Positions 44,832-53,358 of a DNA stretch of 61,326 nucleotides are shown one piece after another (position 1 is the first letter of the stretch; every line of letters begins with the position of its first letter). Location of the stretch: assembly GCF_009765995.1 (NCBI RefSeq), contig NZ_LMUI01000059.1, positions 156,581 through 217,906 on the forward strand, read 5' to 3'. The notes under the pieces were generated by a model that saw only the letters and a list, made by a program, of their open reading frames with translations, had not been told where the DNA came from and did not search any database. The DNA is from Methylocapsa sp. S129 (GTDB taxonomy: Bacteria > Pseudomonadota > Alphaproteobacteria > Rhizobiales > Beijerinckiaceae). The position numbers were made by a program, and so were the translations under genes.

Positions 44832-45599
44832 TCAACGCGCTTTCAGCCGGCGCCATAGCTCGTCGTAATTGCGGTCGTTCTTCTCGTTGGCGGACGCTTT
44901 GCCGGCGGTGTTGGGATTGACCATCACGAAGGGCTCGATGCCTCGCTGCACCAATTTTTCCGCCGTGGCGGAAACGATCGCATGCGCTATGGCGATCGTG
45001 ATGCTGGTCGAATTGGCGCCGACCGGCGCTTCCAAGCCATCGATGCGAAGCGACGCGTCGGCCAGCGGCACGCCGGTATCGATGACGATGTCCGCGACCT
45101 CAAAAAGCCGCTTGCCTGACGAATGGCGCGACGGACTCGCCGAGGAATGGGGCAGCGACGTTACGCCGACGACCTGCATCCCAAGCGCCTTGGCGCCCAG
45201 CGCGATATCGAGGATCACCGCATTGACGCCTGAATGCGAAAACAGGATCATCGTATCGGCGGGGTCAAGCTGATGAGAGCGCAGGATCGCTTTGCCATAA
45301 CCCTCGACTGCGTGAATGAAGCGATATTGGCGCGCGCCCATATCGCCCCAGACATGGTGAAACGAGATCATGGTGCTCTCGACGATCGGACGGAACCCGA
45401 CGATCGTTCCAGTGCGGGGGAAGCTTTCAAGCGCCGGCAATGCGCCATGGCCGGTGCCGAAAGTGAAAGCGAGCTTATCGTTCGCGATGGATTGCGCGCA
45501 AGCTTCCGCGGCGCGCCCGATCGCCTCGATCTGGGTTGTGCGGACGGTTTCAAGACGCTCGGCGAGCGACGCGAAATAGCGGTCGATGATTGAGGTCAA
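44832..45599 (-). CDS. SIS-domain phosphosugar-binding protein
   Basis: The 255-aa product has a single SIS fold: AFTFGTGHGALPALESFPRT near residue 44, MILFSHSGVNAVILDIALGA near 118, QVVGVTSLPHSSA and DIVIDTGVPLADASLRID. The layout resembles the COG4821 group, unlike sugar isomerases of the KpsF type; the reaction is unknown. TTG 45599 is the start, with GGAG seven bases before it. It lies 16 bp after the nucleoside phosphorylase gene, so a sugar phosphate released from a nucleoside is a plausible ligand. Confidence 0.83.
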   Translation of the reverse strand: MTSIIDRYFASLAERLETVRTTQIEAIGRAAEACAQSIANDKLAFTFGTGHGALPALESFPRTGTIVGFRPIVESTMISFHHVWGDMGARQYRFIHAVEGYGKAILRSHQLDPADTMILFSHSGVNAVILDIALGAKALGMQVVGVTSLPHSSASPSRHSSGKRLFEVADIVIDTGVPLADASLRIDGLEAPVGANSTSITIAIAHAIVSATAEKLVQRGIEPFVMVNPNTAGKASANEKNDRNYDELWRRLKAR

Positions 45600-45615
45600 A
45601 GAAAAGCTCCAGAAA

Positions 45616-46362
45616 TCAGGATGAAAGGCTGGCGACGATCGCGTCGAGAGCGATCTCGAACATCGCGCGCTCTTGGGCCTCGAGTTCGGCGGCGCCGATT
45701 TTCTCCTGCGTGAGGCCGTCGACCGTGCCGAGGCAAAGGCTCGCGGTGCGCGCGCCGAGCACGCGCCCAGCGGTCAACAACGTCGCGGTCTCCATGTCCG
45801 TGGCAATCAGGCCGAGACGGCGGACCTCGTCGCGCAGGCCGTCGATCATCTGTTTTTCGCCCGCCGAGAGAGCGAACATCTCGGTGTAAAAACCGTCATA
45901 GGTGCCGAAGATCCCGGCGCGCCAGGACACTTTGCGTTTGACTAGCGCGGCGCGCAACGCGGCGCTGAGGTCAAAGTCGGCGACGGCGGGATAGCCAATC
46001 GGCGCATAGGTTCGCGACGTATTTTCACCGCGGACGCCGCCGTCGGCGAGCACGAAATCGCCGAGCTTGGCGGGCGGCATGACCATCGCCGTCCCGATAC
46101 GCAGAAATGTGCGCAGGCCGAGGTCGAAGAGTTCATGCAGCACGATCGCGGCAATGGGGCCGCCCATGCCGAAAGCGGAAACCGTGATGCGACGGCCGGC
46201 GCGAACGCCGGTGACGGTGCGAAGGCCGCGATTCTCCTCAACAAAATGAGGGCTCTCAAGATGCTCAGCGATCCTGTCGATCCGGGCGCGATCGCCAACC
46301 AGGATCGCGGCTTCGCCGACTTCATCCTCACGACAGCCAATATACCAGGCGCTACGGGTCAT
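45616..46362 (-). CDS. Nucleoside phosphorylase (uridine phosphorylase-like)
   Basis: The 248-aa product belongs to the PNP/UDP phosphorylase family: AAILVGDRARIDRIAEHLES, VSAFGMGGPIAAIVLHELFD, FLRIGTAMVMPPAKLGDFVL, and the ribose-contact motif LIATDMETATLLTAGRVLG. It would cleave a nucleoside with phosphate into base and sugar 1-phosphate. The base is not predictable; the base-contact region differs from classical Udp. ATG 46362 has AAGGAAAC upstream. It lies between a PfkB kinase and a SIS protein in the BMP-importer operon. Confidence 0.87.
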   Translation of the reverse strand: MTRSAWYIGCREDEVGEAAILVGDRARIDRIAEHLESPHFVEENRGLRTVTGVRAGRRITVSAFGMGGPIAAIVLHELFDLGLRTFLRIGTAMVMPPAKLGDFVLADGGVRGENTSRTYAPIGYPAVADFDLSAALRAALVKRKVSWRAGIFGTYDGFYTEMFALSAGEKQMIDGLRDEVRRLGLIATDMETATLLTAGRVLGARTASLCLGTVDGLTQEKIGAAELEAQERAMFEIALDAIVASLSS

Positions 46363-46384
46363 TCCTCGGGTTTCCTTTCGTTGC

Positions 46385-47233
46385 TTAACCGCGCGCAACG
46401 AGCATCGCGCGCGCGGCGCGTCCGCCCGCCTCGACGGCGTCGGCCGGTTTGTCTGGGTTGTTCACAAGGGCGGCGAGCAAGCCGCCCAGAAAAGTATCGC
46501 CGGCGCCGGTCGTGTCCTCGGAGGCAAGCGGCTCGGCGGCGATGAGTTGTTCGTGCCCGTCAAAGGACAGCAAAACGCCATCGCGGCCGCGCGTCTCGAT
46601 CAGCAGGCGGCGGCGCTTCGATTCCCCCGCGGCCTTAAACGCTTCCGCGACGAAGGGCGCCTCGCCGCGGCTATAGGCGACGACGTCGGCGCGCGCGGCG
46701 ATGGCCGCAGCAAGTTCAGGAGGAACGGCGCGGCGATCGGCCTTAACCGCCCATACGAGCTTGGCCTCAGGCTTTGCCGCCGCGAGCGCCTGTGCGGTCG
46801 CCTCGGTCGGCCCCACGGTCAGGCAGACCCATTCCGCGCCGGCGACGAGCCGCCGCTGGCCTTCGTCGAGCGTCTTTGGCCCGGACAGGCTTGGATCATA
46901 AAAGCAATGGCAGCCGCCGTCAGGTTGGTAGGCGAGGATGCAGATCGGCGTGCGGCCCGGCCGCAGCGCAATCCCGTCGACCGCAACGTTGCGAGCGGTC
47001 AGCGCGGCGCGGTAGAGGCGACCGTCCGCATCGTCGCCAATCCAGCTCAAAGGCTTCACGTCGGCAAGCCCAGACGCGACCATCGCGCAGGCGATATAGG
47101 CCGGCGAGCCACCGAGGCGCGGCCATTCCAGCGGTCGCGCGAGAATGGTCGCCGTCGCATCGGGTTGCGGCGCGCGGTCCAGCCGCATGGCGTAGTCGAG
47201 GCTTGCGTAGCCGGTGACGACGACCCTCGTCAT
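46385..47233 (-). CDS. PfkB-family (ribokinase-like) sugar or nucleoside kinase
   Basis: The 282-aa product has the PfkB N-terminus VVVTGYASLDYAMRLDRAPQ, GGSPAYIACAMVASGL, and the C-terminal ATP/anion-hole motif SEDTTGAGDTFLGGLLAALV with the catalytic Asp. It is shorter than E. coli ribokinase and lacks an obvious lid-specific signature, so the substrate may be a nucleoside, ribose or a deoxy sugar. Its start overlaps the stop of the upstream cysteine hydrolase by four bases, and the phosphorylase follows at 22 bp. Confidence 0.85.
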   Translation of the reverse strand: MTRVVVTGYASLDYAMRLDRAPQPDATATILARPLEWPRLGGSPAYIACAMVASGLADVKPLSWIGDDADGRLYRAALTARNVAVDGIALRPGRTPICILAYQPDGGCHCFYDPSLSGPKTLDEGQRRLVAGAEWVCLTVGPTEATAQALAAAKPEAKLVWAVKADRRAVPPELAAAIAARADVVAYSRGEAPFVAEAFKAAGESKRRRLLIETRGRDGVLLSFDGHEQLIAAEPLASEDTTGAGDTFLGGLLAALVNNPDKPADAVEAGGRAARAMLVARG

Positions 47234-47811
47234 GCGAGCATCCCGAGCGCGGCGTCGAGCGAGATCACTTTGCCGATGTAACGGTCGATGTCTTCGAGCG
47301 AAGCTTCGGCGAGATGCGGCCGGTTCGAATTCGTCGCCTCCCTCGGCACCACCACATCGAAGCCGCTGGCGAAAGCGTCTTGCGCGCTGGCGCGGATGCA
47401 GACATTGGTCTTCACGCCGGCGATGACGACGCGCTCGATCTTCTGCTCGTGCAGGAACAACGCAAGATCGGTGGCGAAGAACGCGCTGTAACGCCGTTTG
47501 GCGGTGACGATTTCGCGCGGGCCAGCGGGTTCAAAACCGGCAAAAAACGCAGCGTCGGGGTCGCCGATGAAATGGTGGCGCGGGAGTTTCCGCCATTCGT
47601 AATCGTCGAAGCCAGGATAATGCTGCTCGACCGCATGGACGATGATTTTTTGCGCCGCGCGCGCTTGCGCCAGAAGCTGGCGCAGGGGCGCGACGACTTC
47701 CGCGGCGGCCGGGTAATAATTGGGCATCCCCTCCAGGAAGAACGAATTGGTGACGTCGACAAGAATCAACGCCGTAGACTTATTGCCTGATTGCGGATGA
47801 GAAGCGGTCAT
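47230..47811 (-). CDS. Cysteine hydrolase, isochorismatase fold
   Basis: A 193-aa amidohydrolase with the intact triad: Asp in TALILVDVTNSFF, Lys in TAKRRYSAFFATDL, Cys in IAGVKTNVCIRASAQDAF. It is distinct from the biuret-hydrolase pair at 32854-34168 (shorter, different substrate loop, HHFIGDPDAAFFAG). Family members hydrolyse ureides, N-carbamoyl compounds or nicotinamide. It overlaps both neighbours by four bases (permease stop, kinase start), so it is an integral operon member. Confidence 0.85.
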   Translation of the reverse strand: MTASHPQSGNKSTALILVDVTNSFFLEGMPNYYPAAAEVVAPLRQLLAQARAAQKIIVHAVEQHYPGFDDYEWRKLPRHHFIGDPDAAFFAGFEPAGPREIVTAKRRYSAFFATDLALFLHEQKIERVVIAGVKTNVCIRASAQDAFASGFDVVVPREATNSNRPHLAEASLEDIDRYIGKVISLDAALGMLA

Positions 47812-48710
47812 GACAACGCCCTTTCCGAGACGCGGCTACGGTCGGCGAGGCCGAGGCCGGTCAGCACGATGATGACGATGAGATAAGGGAGCATCTGAAC
47901 GAGTTCAGCCGGCGCTCCATGCCCCTGCAGACGAATCTGCGCGGCGTCGAACAGACCGAACAGCAGCGCGCCGAGCGCCGTTCGCCACGGGGCGCTGCGG
48001 CCAAAATAGAAGGCGGCGAGCGCGATGAAACCTCGCCCGCCGGTGATGCCCTCGTTGAACAATCCGACCACCCCGATCGATAAATGCGCGCCGGCGAGGC
48101 CCGCCATAGCGCCGGCGAAAACTGTGGAGGCGTCGCGAATGCTCAATGGCGAGAGCCCAACGGCGCGGACCGTCGCCTCGGCGGCCCCGGTCGCGCGAAG
48201 CCTGAGGCCGGCGCGCGTGCGATGGAGCAAGAAAGCAGTCGCTGGAACCATCGCCCAGGCGAACCATGTCAGGCCGTCCTGGCCAGATAGGATGGCGCCG
48301 AGCACAGGAATGTCCGAGACGAAAGGAATATTGATCCGCGGCAGCATGGCGACGCCAGGCGGATTGAACGTGCCGGAGACACCGTAGGCGCTCTTCAGAA
48401 CGAAGCGCACGAGGCCCGCGACAGCCACGCTGAAGCCGAGGCCGACAATGATTTCGTTCGCCTGCAAACGCGTCACGACCAACGACATCGACAGGCCGAT
48501 CAACCCGCCGATAAGCGCCGCGGCGGCCAGCGCCGCGATCACGCTGCCAGTCGCGGCCGATACCTCAACGGCGACAAGAGCGCCTGCCAGCATCATGGAT
48601 TCCAAACCGATATTGACGAGGCCGCCGATGCGATTGACGAGGCCGCCGATCGCCGCGAGCAGGATCGGCGTCGTCATCAGCAGCGCGGCCTGGATGAATG
48701 GATCGATCAT
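47808..48710 (-). CDS. ABC permease, BMP/nucleoside importer type (second subunit)
   Basis: A 300-aa membrane protein with 8-9 hydrophobic segments and the family sequence GGLVNIGLESMMLAGALVAV, TRLQANEIIVGLGFSVAVAG and INEGITGGRGFIALAAFYFG-like VVGLFNEGITGGRGFIALA. It matches NupQ/YufQ-type subunits of purine-nucleoside importers. It pairs with the permease at 48707 (four-base overlap). Confidence 0.9.
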   Translation of the reverse strand: MIDPFIQAALLMTTPILLAAIGGLVNRIGGLVNIGLESMMLAGALVAVEVSAATGSVIAALAAAALIGGLIGLSMSLVVTRLQANEIIVGLGFSVAVAGLVRFVLKSAYGVSGTFNPPGVAMLPRINIPFVSDIPVLGAILSGQDGLTWFAWAMVPATAFLLHRTRAGLRLRATGAAEATVRAVGLSPLSIRDASTVFAGAMAGLAGAHLSIGVVGLFNEGITGGRGFIALAAFYFGRSAPWRTALGALLFGLFDAAQIRLQGHGAPAELVQMLPYLIVIIVLTGLGLADRSRVSERALS

Positions 48711-49744
48711 GCGCGCGCGCCCCTCGCCTGACCAAAGCCGAACTTGGCCACCGCGAAAATCATCACTGCGCCCTGCATGATCTCGACGATCTCGATCGGC
48801 ACGTCACTGAAGAGCTGCATCGTCGCGCCGGCCGAAGAGAGAGCGCCGAAGACGATGGCGGCAAGAATGATTCCAAGCGCGGAATTGCGTCCGAGCAGCG
48901 CGATCGCAATGCCGGTGAAACCGTAACCCGGCGAAAAGCCCGCCACGAAACGATGAACGAGACCCAAAGCGTGAATGCCTCCCGCAAGACCGCCGATCAG
49001 GCCCGACAGAACCATCATCCTCAGGAAAGTTGACGAGACGTGGATTCCAACCGCGCGGGAAAATCGGGCGTTCAACCCAACGATGCGTGAACGGAAGCCC
49101 GCGACGGTGAATCGACTCCAAAGCCCGTAGAGAGCGACTAAAGCCAGGCTGATGACGAAGCCCAGATGCAGCGTTGTCGGCGGCAGCAATCGCGGCAGTT
49201 CGGCGCCGACCGCGATCGGCGCCGTCGCGGAATTGGCGGAACCGCGGGCGAGCAACGGACCATTGACGAGCCAACTCGTCAGGTCGACAGCGATGAAGTT
49301 GAGCATCAGGGTTGTAACGACTTCGTCGACCCCAAGCCGCGCGCGCAGGACGCCGGGACCGACCAGCCAGAGGCCGCCAACGATCGCCGCGCCGACAAGA
49401 GCGACCGGAATCAGCAGGACCGACGGCCAATCGCCGAGCGCAAAGCCGAGCACCGCGGCGACCATGCCGCCTAGATAGAAGCAACCTTCCGCGCCGACAT
49501 TGAAAATGCCGGAGCGAAAGGCGACCGCCGCCGCAAGGCCCGTCAGCAACAAAGGCGTCGCCGCTGTCAGCGTCGCCGCGATGCGTCGCTCGCCGCCGAA
49601 AGCTTCGGACGCCATCAGTCCATAGACCCCAAGCGGTTCATGGCCCGTCGCCGCGAGCACGATGGCGCCGATCACGACCGCCAGGGCAAAAGGCGCAGCG
49701 ACGCCAGCGGCTCGCGACAGAGCAGGAAGCATGGCGACGCCCAT
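48707..49744 (-). CDS. ABC permease, BMP/nucleoside importer type (first subunit)
   Basis: A 345-aa NupP/YufP-like permease: FNVGAEGCFYLGGMVAAVLG, LGVDEVVTTLMLNFIAVDLT, PGYGFTGIAIALLGRNSALG. Its ATG 49744 shares one base with the ATPase stop (TAATG) and GAAGG lies seven bases upstream. Together with the ATPase and BMP protein it forms a complete importer. Confidence 0.9.
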   Translation of the reverse strand: MGVAMLPALSRAAGVAAPFALAVVIGAIVLAATGHEPLGVYGLMASEAFGGERRIAATLTAATPLLLTGLAAAVAFRSGIFNVGAEGCFYLGGMVAAVLGFALGDWPSVLLIPVALVGAAIVGGLWLVGPGVLRARLGVDEVVTTLMLNFIAVDLTSWLVNGPLLARGSANSATAPIAVGAELPRLLPPTTLHLGFVISLALVALYGLWSRFTVAGFRSRIVGLNARFSRAVGIHVSSTFLRMMVLSGLIGGLAGGIHALGLVHRFVAGFSPGYGFTGIAIALLGRNSALGIILAAIVFGALSSAGATMQLFSDVPIEIVEIMQGAVMIFAVAKFGFGQARGARA

Positions 49745-51279
49745 TACGCCGCCTTCTGGCCGAGCATCAGACGCCCGACTTTCTCGACGCTCGCCTCGCT
49801 TCGAAGCAATTGGCCGGTGACTTGTCCGCCATAGAGGCCGACGATGCGGTCGGAAAGCGTCAATATCTCCTCGAGTTCTTCGGAGACCAGCAGCACCGCG
49901 CCGCCCCGATCGCGGAACGCCGCAATCTGCTCGTGGATGAAGGCGATCCCCACAATATCGACGCCGCGCGTCGGTTGCGCTGCGACGAGCAACCGCGGAC
50001 CGCGCTCAAGCTCCCGCGCGATCGCCACGCGTTGCTGGTTGCCGCCCGACAGGCTGCGCACCGCATCGGTCAAGCGGCCATAGCGAACCGACAATTTCGC
50101 AAGCGCGTTCTCGGCGCCGGCGTTGATCATTTTGAGGCGCAGAAAGCCGCCGCGGGAGAAGGGCGATTCCTGCTCGCGGCCGGCGATGAAATTATCGGAG
50201 ATCGACGCGGTCAGACAGAGCCCCTCCTCGGACCGGTCGGCGCTGAGATAGCTGATCCCCGCCGCGCGGAAGCGGCTGGCCGGCGCGCGCGTGAAATCAC
50301 GCCCGCCGAACGAGATGGCGCCCTCCGCGATCGCCCCCAGCCCCGCGGCGCTCGCGACAAGTTCATCCTGACCATTGCCCGCGACGCCAGCGATGCCGAC
50401 GATTTCGCCCGCGAAAATATCGAGGTCGATGGGTCCCAGTCGTTTGAGGCCGCGTCCGTCGCGCGCGACAAGGCCTCGCGCCGAGAACAGCGGCGCGCCG
50501 GGCGGCCGTGAATAAGGCGCGACTTTCGCCATCGCGACCGCTTCACCGACCATCAATTGGGCGAGTTGCGCCTTGTCCGTCTGCGCCGGCGTCGTTGTCG
50601 CAACCACCCGGCCAACGCGGATGACGGTGATGACGTCGGCGACGCTCATGACTTCGTCGAGCTTGTGGCTGATGAACAGAATCGTGCGCCCCTCGGCCTT
50701 CAGGCGCCGCATCAGGGCGATCAATTCCGTTACCTGCGCGGGAGCAAGAACGGCCGTCGGCTCGTCCAGGATGAGGACGTCGGCGCCGCGATAAAGCAGG
50801 CGCAGGATTTCGAGAATCTGGCGCTGATGCACCGGCGCGTCCGCCACCTTGACGCGCCAGTCGAGCGCGACGCCGGCGAGCGCCGCGAGTCTGTCGGCCT
50901 CCGCCTGCGCCACGCGCCAGTCGATCAGACCGCCACGGCCAACGGGCTCGCGCGCGAGGATCAGATTTTCCAGAAGCGTGAGATTGGGCGCCAGCATGAA
51001 TTCCTGATGCACCATGCCGATGCCGCGTGCGAAGGCGTCAGCCGGCCCTGTCAACCGGACGGGCGCGTCGTCGAGAATGACGCTGCCTTCGTCGGGCTGA
51101 TCGACGCCTTGCAGAATACGCATCAGCGTCGACTTTCCGGCACCGTTGCCCCCGACAATAGCGTGGATTGTTCCGGGAGCCACCGCGAGATCGATCTGAT
51201 CGTTTGCGACGACCGGACCGAATCTGCGCGTTACTTTGCGGGCGCCGAGTCGAATGGCGACGCGGGCCCTATCCATCAT
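49744..51279 (-). CDS. ABC importer ATPase with two nucleotide-binding domains (NupO/YufO-like)
   Basis: A 511-aa duplicated ATPase. First half: Walker A AIVGGNGAGKSTLMRILQGV and Walker B ADVLILDEPTAVLAP. Second half: GIAGVAGNGQDELVASAAGL in place of a canonical Walker A, LSGGNQQRVAIARELERGPR and LLVAAQPTRGVDIVGIAFIH. The degenerate second Walker A is usual in this class. Overlaps the BMP stop by four bases. Confidence 0.92.
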   Translation of the reverse strand: MMDRARVAIRLGARKVTRRFGPVVANDQIDLAVAPGTIHAIVGGNGAGKSTLMRILQGVDQPDEGSVILDDAPVRLTGPADAFARGIGMVHQEFMLAPNLTLLENLILAREPVGRGGLIDWRVAQAEADRLAALAGVALDWRVKVADAPVHQRQILEILRLLYRGADVLILDEPTAVLAPAQVTELIALMRRLKAEGRTILFISHKLDEVMSVADVITVIRVGRVVATTTPAQTDKAQLAQLMVGEAVAMAKVAPYSRPPGAPLFSARGLVARDGRGLKRLGPIDLDIFAGEIVGIAGVAGNGQDELVASAAGLGAIAEGAISFGGRDFTRAPASRFRAAGISYLSADRSEEGLCLTASISDNFIAGREQESPFSRGGFLRLKMINAGAENALAKLSVRYGRLTDAVRSLSGGNQQRVAIARELERGPRLLVAAQPTRGVDIVGIAFIHEQIAAFRDRGGAVLLVSEELEEILTLSDRIVGLYGGQVTGQLLRSEASVEKVGRLMLGQKAA

Positions 51280-52310
51280 TTGAAGAAATCCGGGTAACCT
51301 TGGTCGACCACGTTCCAGACTTTGATTTTGCCCGACAAAATGTCCTTTTTAACGCTCTCGATTTTGGTCAGCGTCGCTGCCGGAATGAGGTCGTGCGTAT
51401 ATTTCATCGGGGAAAGGCCGACGCCGTCCTCGGCAAGGCCGAGCGTCACCGTCTTGCCGCCTGGGAACTTGCCCGCTGCATAGTCCTTGACGACCGTCTC
51501 GACAGCAACGTCCGTCCGCTTGATCATGCTGGTCAGCACGGCGCCGGGCGCGACGCCATCCTGATCGGTGTCGACGCCGATCGCGTAATGGCCGGTTTCC
51601 TTAGCTGCCTGGATGACGCCAAGGCCCGTGCCGCCTGCGACCTGATAGACGACATTGGCGCCGCCGTCATACATCGCCTTGGCCATTTGCAGGCCAATTG
51701 CCGGATCGCCGAAATTGTTGGAATAGGCGACCTTGACCTCGACTTTCGGGTTCATATCGCGGGCGCCCTGGATGTAACCGACAATGAATTTGTCGATGCC
51801 GACCGATTTGGTGCCGCCAATCACGCCGATGATCGGCTTGCCGTTCATGCCCTTGACCGACGTGTCGGTCGCGACAAGCGCGGCCAAAGCGCCGGCGAGA
51901 TAGGAGCCTTCCTGCTCCTGGAACAAGACAGAGGCGACATTGGCGCCCGGCTTCACCTGGTTGAGGATCACGTAATCGGTGCCGGCGTAATCCTTGGCCA
52001 CGGTCGCCAACGCATCGCCATGCGAATATTCAAGATCGACCACGAGGCCGAAGCCGGCGTCCGAAGCGCGGCGAAGAATATCAGCGGCCTGAGCGACCAC
52101 GTCTTTCGATTCGACCGGCTTGCCCTCAAGCTTGGCCTCGGCGACCGCTTTCTTGAAACCGGCATAGGCCAGGTCGTTATAGGATTGATCGCCGAGGCCG
52201 CCCTGCGCGATGATCAGCGCGACGGGCTTTTCAGCCGCCAGCGCTGTCGACATCGCCCCAAGGCCCAAGACGAGGACCGAAACTCTGCTCACCATTCGCA
52301 TGCGAAACAT
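51276..52310 (-). CDS. BMP-family substrate-binding protein (nucleoside-type ABC importer)
   Basis: A 344-aa binding protein with signal peptide VLVLGLGAMSTALA and mature KPVALIIAQGGLGDQSYNDL, GFGLVVDLEYSHGDALATVA, VSVLFQEQEGSYLAGALAAL-like and VVYQVAGGTGLGVIQAAKET. The BMP family (PnrA, Med) binds purine nucleosides; no lipobox Cys is seen, so it is probably soluble in the periplasm. ATG 52310 follows GGGAGAACGATA. It lies inside the last 80 bp of the upstream GntR gene. Confidence 0.9.
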   Translation of the reverse strand: MFRMRMVSRVSVLVLGLGAMSTALAAEKPVALIIAQGGLGDQSYNDLAYAGFKKAVAEAKLEGKPVESKDVVAQAADILRRASDAGFGLVVDLEYSHGDALATVAKDYAGTDYVILNQVKPGANVASVLFQEQEGSYLAGALAALVATDTSVKGMNGKPIIGVIGGTKSVGIDKFIVGYIQGARDMNPKVEVKVAYSNNFGDPAIGLQMAKAMYDGGANVVYQVAGGTGLGVIQAAKETGHYAIGVDTDQDGVAPGAVLTSMIKRTDVAVETVVKDYAAGKFPGGKTVTLGLAEDGVGLSPMKYTHDLIPAATLTKIESVKKDILSGKIKVWNVVDQGYPDFFK

Positions 52311-53100
52311 TATCGTTCTCCCGTGAAGTTTGAGGATGGCGGTTGGAAGGGATCAAGCCAGGAGCGCGCCGGATTTCAGCCTCATAGGCGTAGCGGCGGG
52401 CGTCATAGACAGCGTCGACGACATCGAGAATTGTTCCATCGGCCGCAAAAGTGCATCGGCAGACGGCCATGACCACCCGGCTGTCGTCGAGGCGCAGCAG
52501 CCTGGATTCCTCAAGGCTGGCGCCGCGCGCCCGCAATGTCTCGACGCCGCGGTCGACGAATAAGCCCGTCTCGTCAAAACGGCGATAGAGCGAGAAACTG
52601 GGGCTCGCGACGACGTCGGACGTCAGACCGATGCGTTCGGCTATGGCGGCGGAAATGATTGAGCGATGAATTGCTGTCGGCACGCGATCGACGAAACGCA
52701 AACGATCAAGCGAAATTAAGGGCTCGTCCTCGCGATAAGGCAGGCTCTCGCGCCAAGGGGTCGGCCCATAGGCGAGCACGCGATGCGACGCGACGCGTCT
52801 GGCGGACGAAACCGCCTCCGAAAAGCTTGAGAGATAAGACGGCGCCCGCTTCAGCGCCGGAGCTGCGACGAAAGTCCCCAACCCCTGGCGACGGCTGATT
52901 AAGCCCTCGTCGACAAGAATTTCGATCGCGCGCGTGACGGTAAAACGACTGACGCCAAAACGCCTTGAGAGCTGCGGTTCGCTGTCGATCCTGTCGCCGG
53001 GCGTCTTGTTCGCGATATCGATGCGAAGGCTGTCGACCAACTGCAAGTAAAGCGGCCGGTCAGAGGAAGCTTCAGAAGTTGCGAAGTTCGCACGCGCCAT
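52231..53100 (-). CDS. GntR-family regulator (HutC/UTRA type)
   Basis: The product has the GntR winged helix at about residues 15-75 (RPLYLQLVDSLRIDIANKTP, SEPQLSRRFGVSRFTVTRAI, LISRRQGLGTFVAAPALKR) and a UTRA effector domain (LISLDRLRFVDRVPTAIHRS, YEAEIRRAPG). ATG 53100 gives 289 aa; TTG 53130 is an alternative. The frame runs 80 bp past the BMP start, an unusually long same-strand overlap; the UTRA domain ends before it, so the tail may be non-essential. It heads the BMP-importer operon and is the obvious local regulator. Confidence 0.86.
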   Translation of the reverse strand: MARANFATSEASSDRPLYLQLVDSLRIDIANKTPGDRIDSEPQLSRRFGVSRFTVTRAIEILVDEGLISRRQGLGTFVAAPALKRAPSYLSSFSEAVSSARRVASHRVLAYGPTPWRESLPYREDEPLISLDRLRFVDRVPTAIHRSIISAAIAERIGLTSDVVASPSFSLYRRFDETGLFVDRGVETLRARGASLEESRLLRLDDSRVVMAVCRCTFAADGTILDVVDAVYDARRYAYEAEIRRAPGLIPSNRHPQTSRENDNVSHANGEQSFGPRLGPWGDVDSAGG

Positions 53101-53148
53101 CGGGGCCCAGTCATATGGTTGACTGGACAAGCTATGACACTTTCATGT

Positions 53149-53201
53149 GCCCTTTGCAAGCGACCATGGCTGCATCGCAACATCGCCAATTTGCAAAGGG
53201 C
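53149..53201. promoter_or_regulatory. Paired TTTGCAA sites, possible GntR operators
   Basis: GCCCTTTGCAA (53149-53159) and its exact reverse complement TTGCAAAGGGC (53191-53201) flank 31 bp; each contains a near-palindromic TTTGCAA core, with centres 42 bp apart, about four helical turns. They lie upstream of the gntR start. Confidence 0.45.
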
Positions 53202-53358
53202 TCGGGAACCCACCCGAGAAAGCCGTGCATGTCCAAATCAACGCTGCCGCGGCTTTTTGAGATGATGATTGCGATCGGCGGCCTTGATGCGCCGCCAGAC
53301 GGCGCGCTTGGCGCGCAAGCCCCTCTTGCGCGCCCTCAAAGTCGCCGATGATTCAGCG

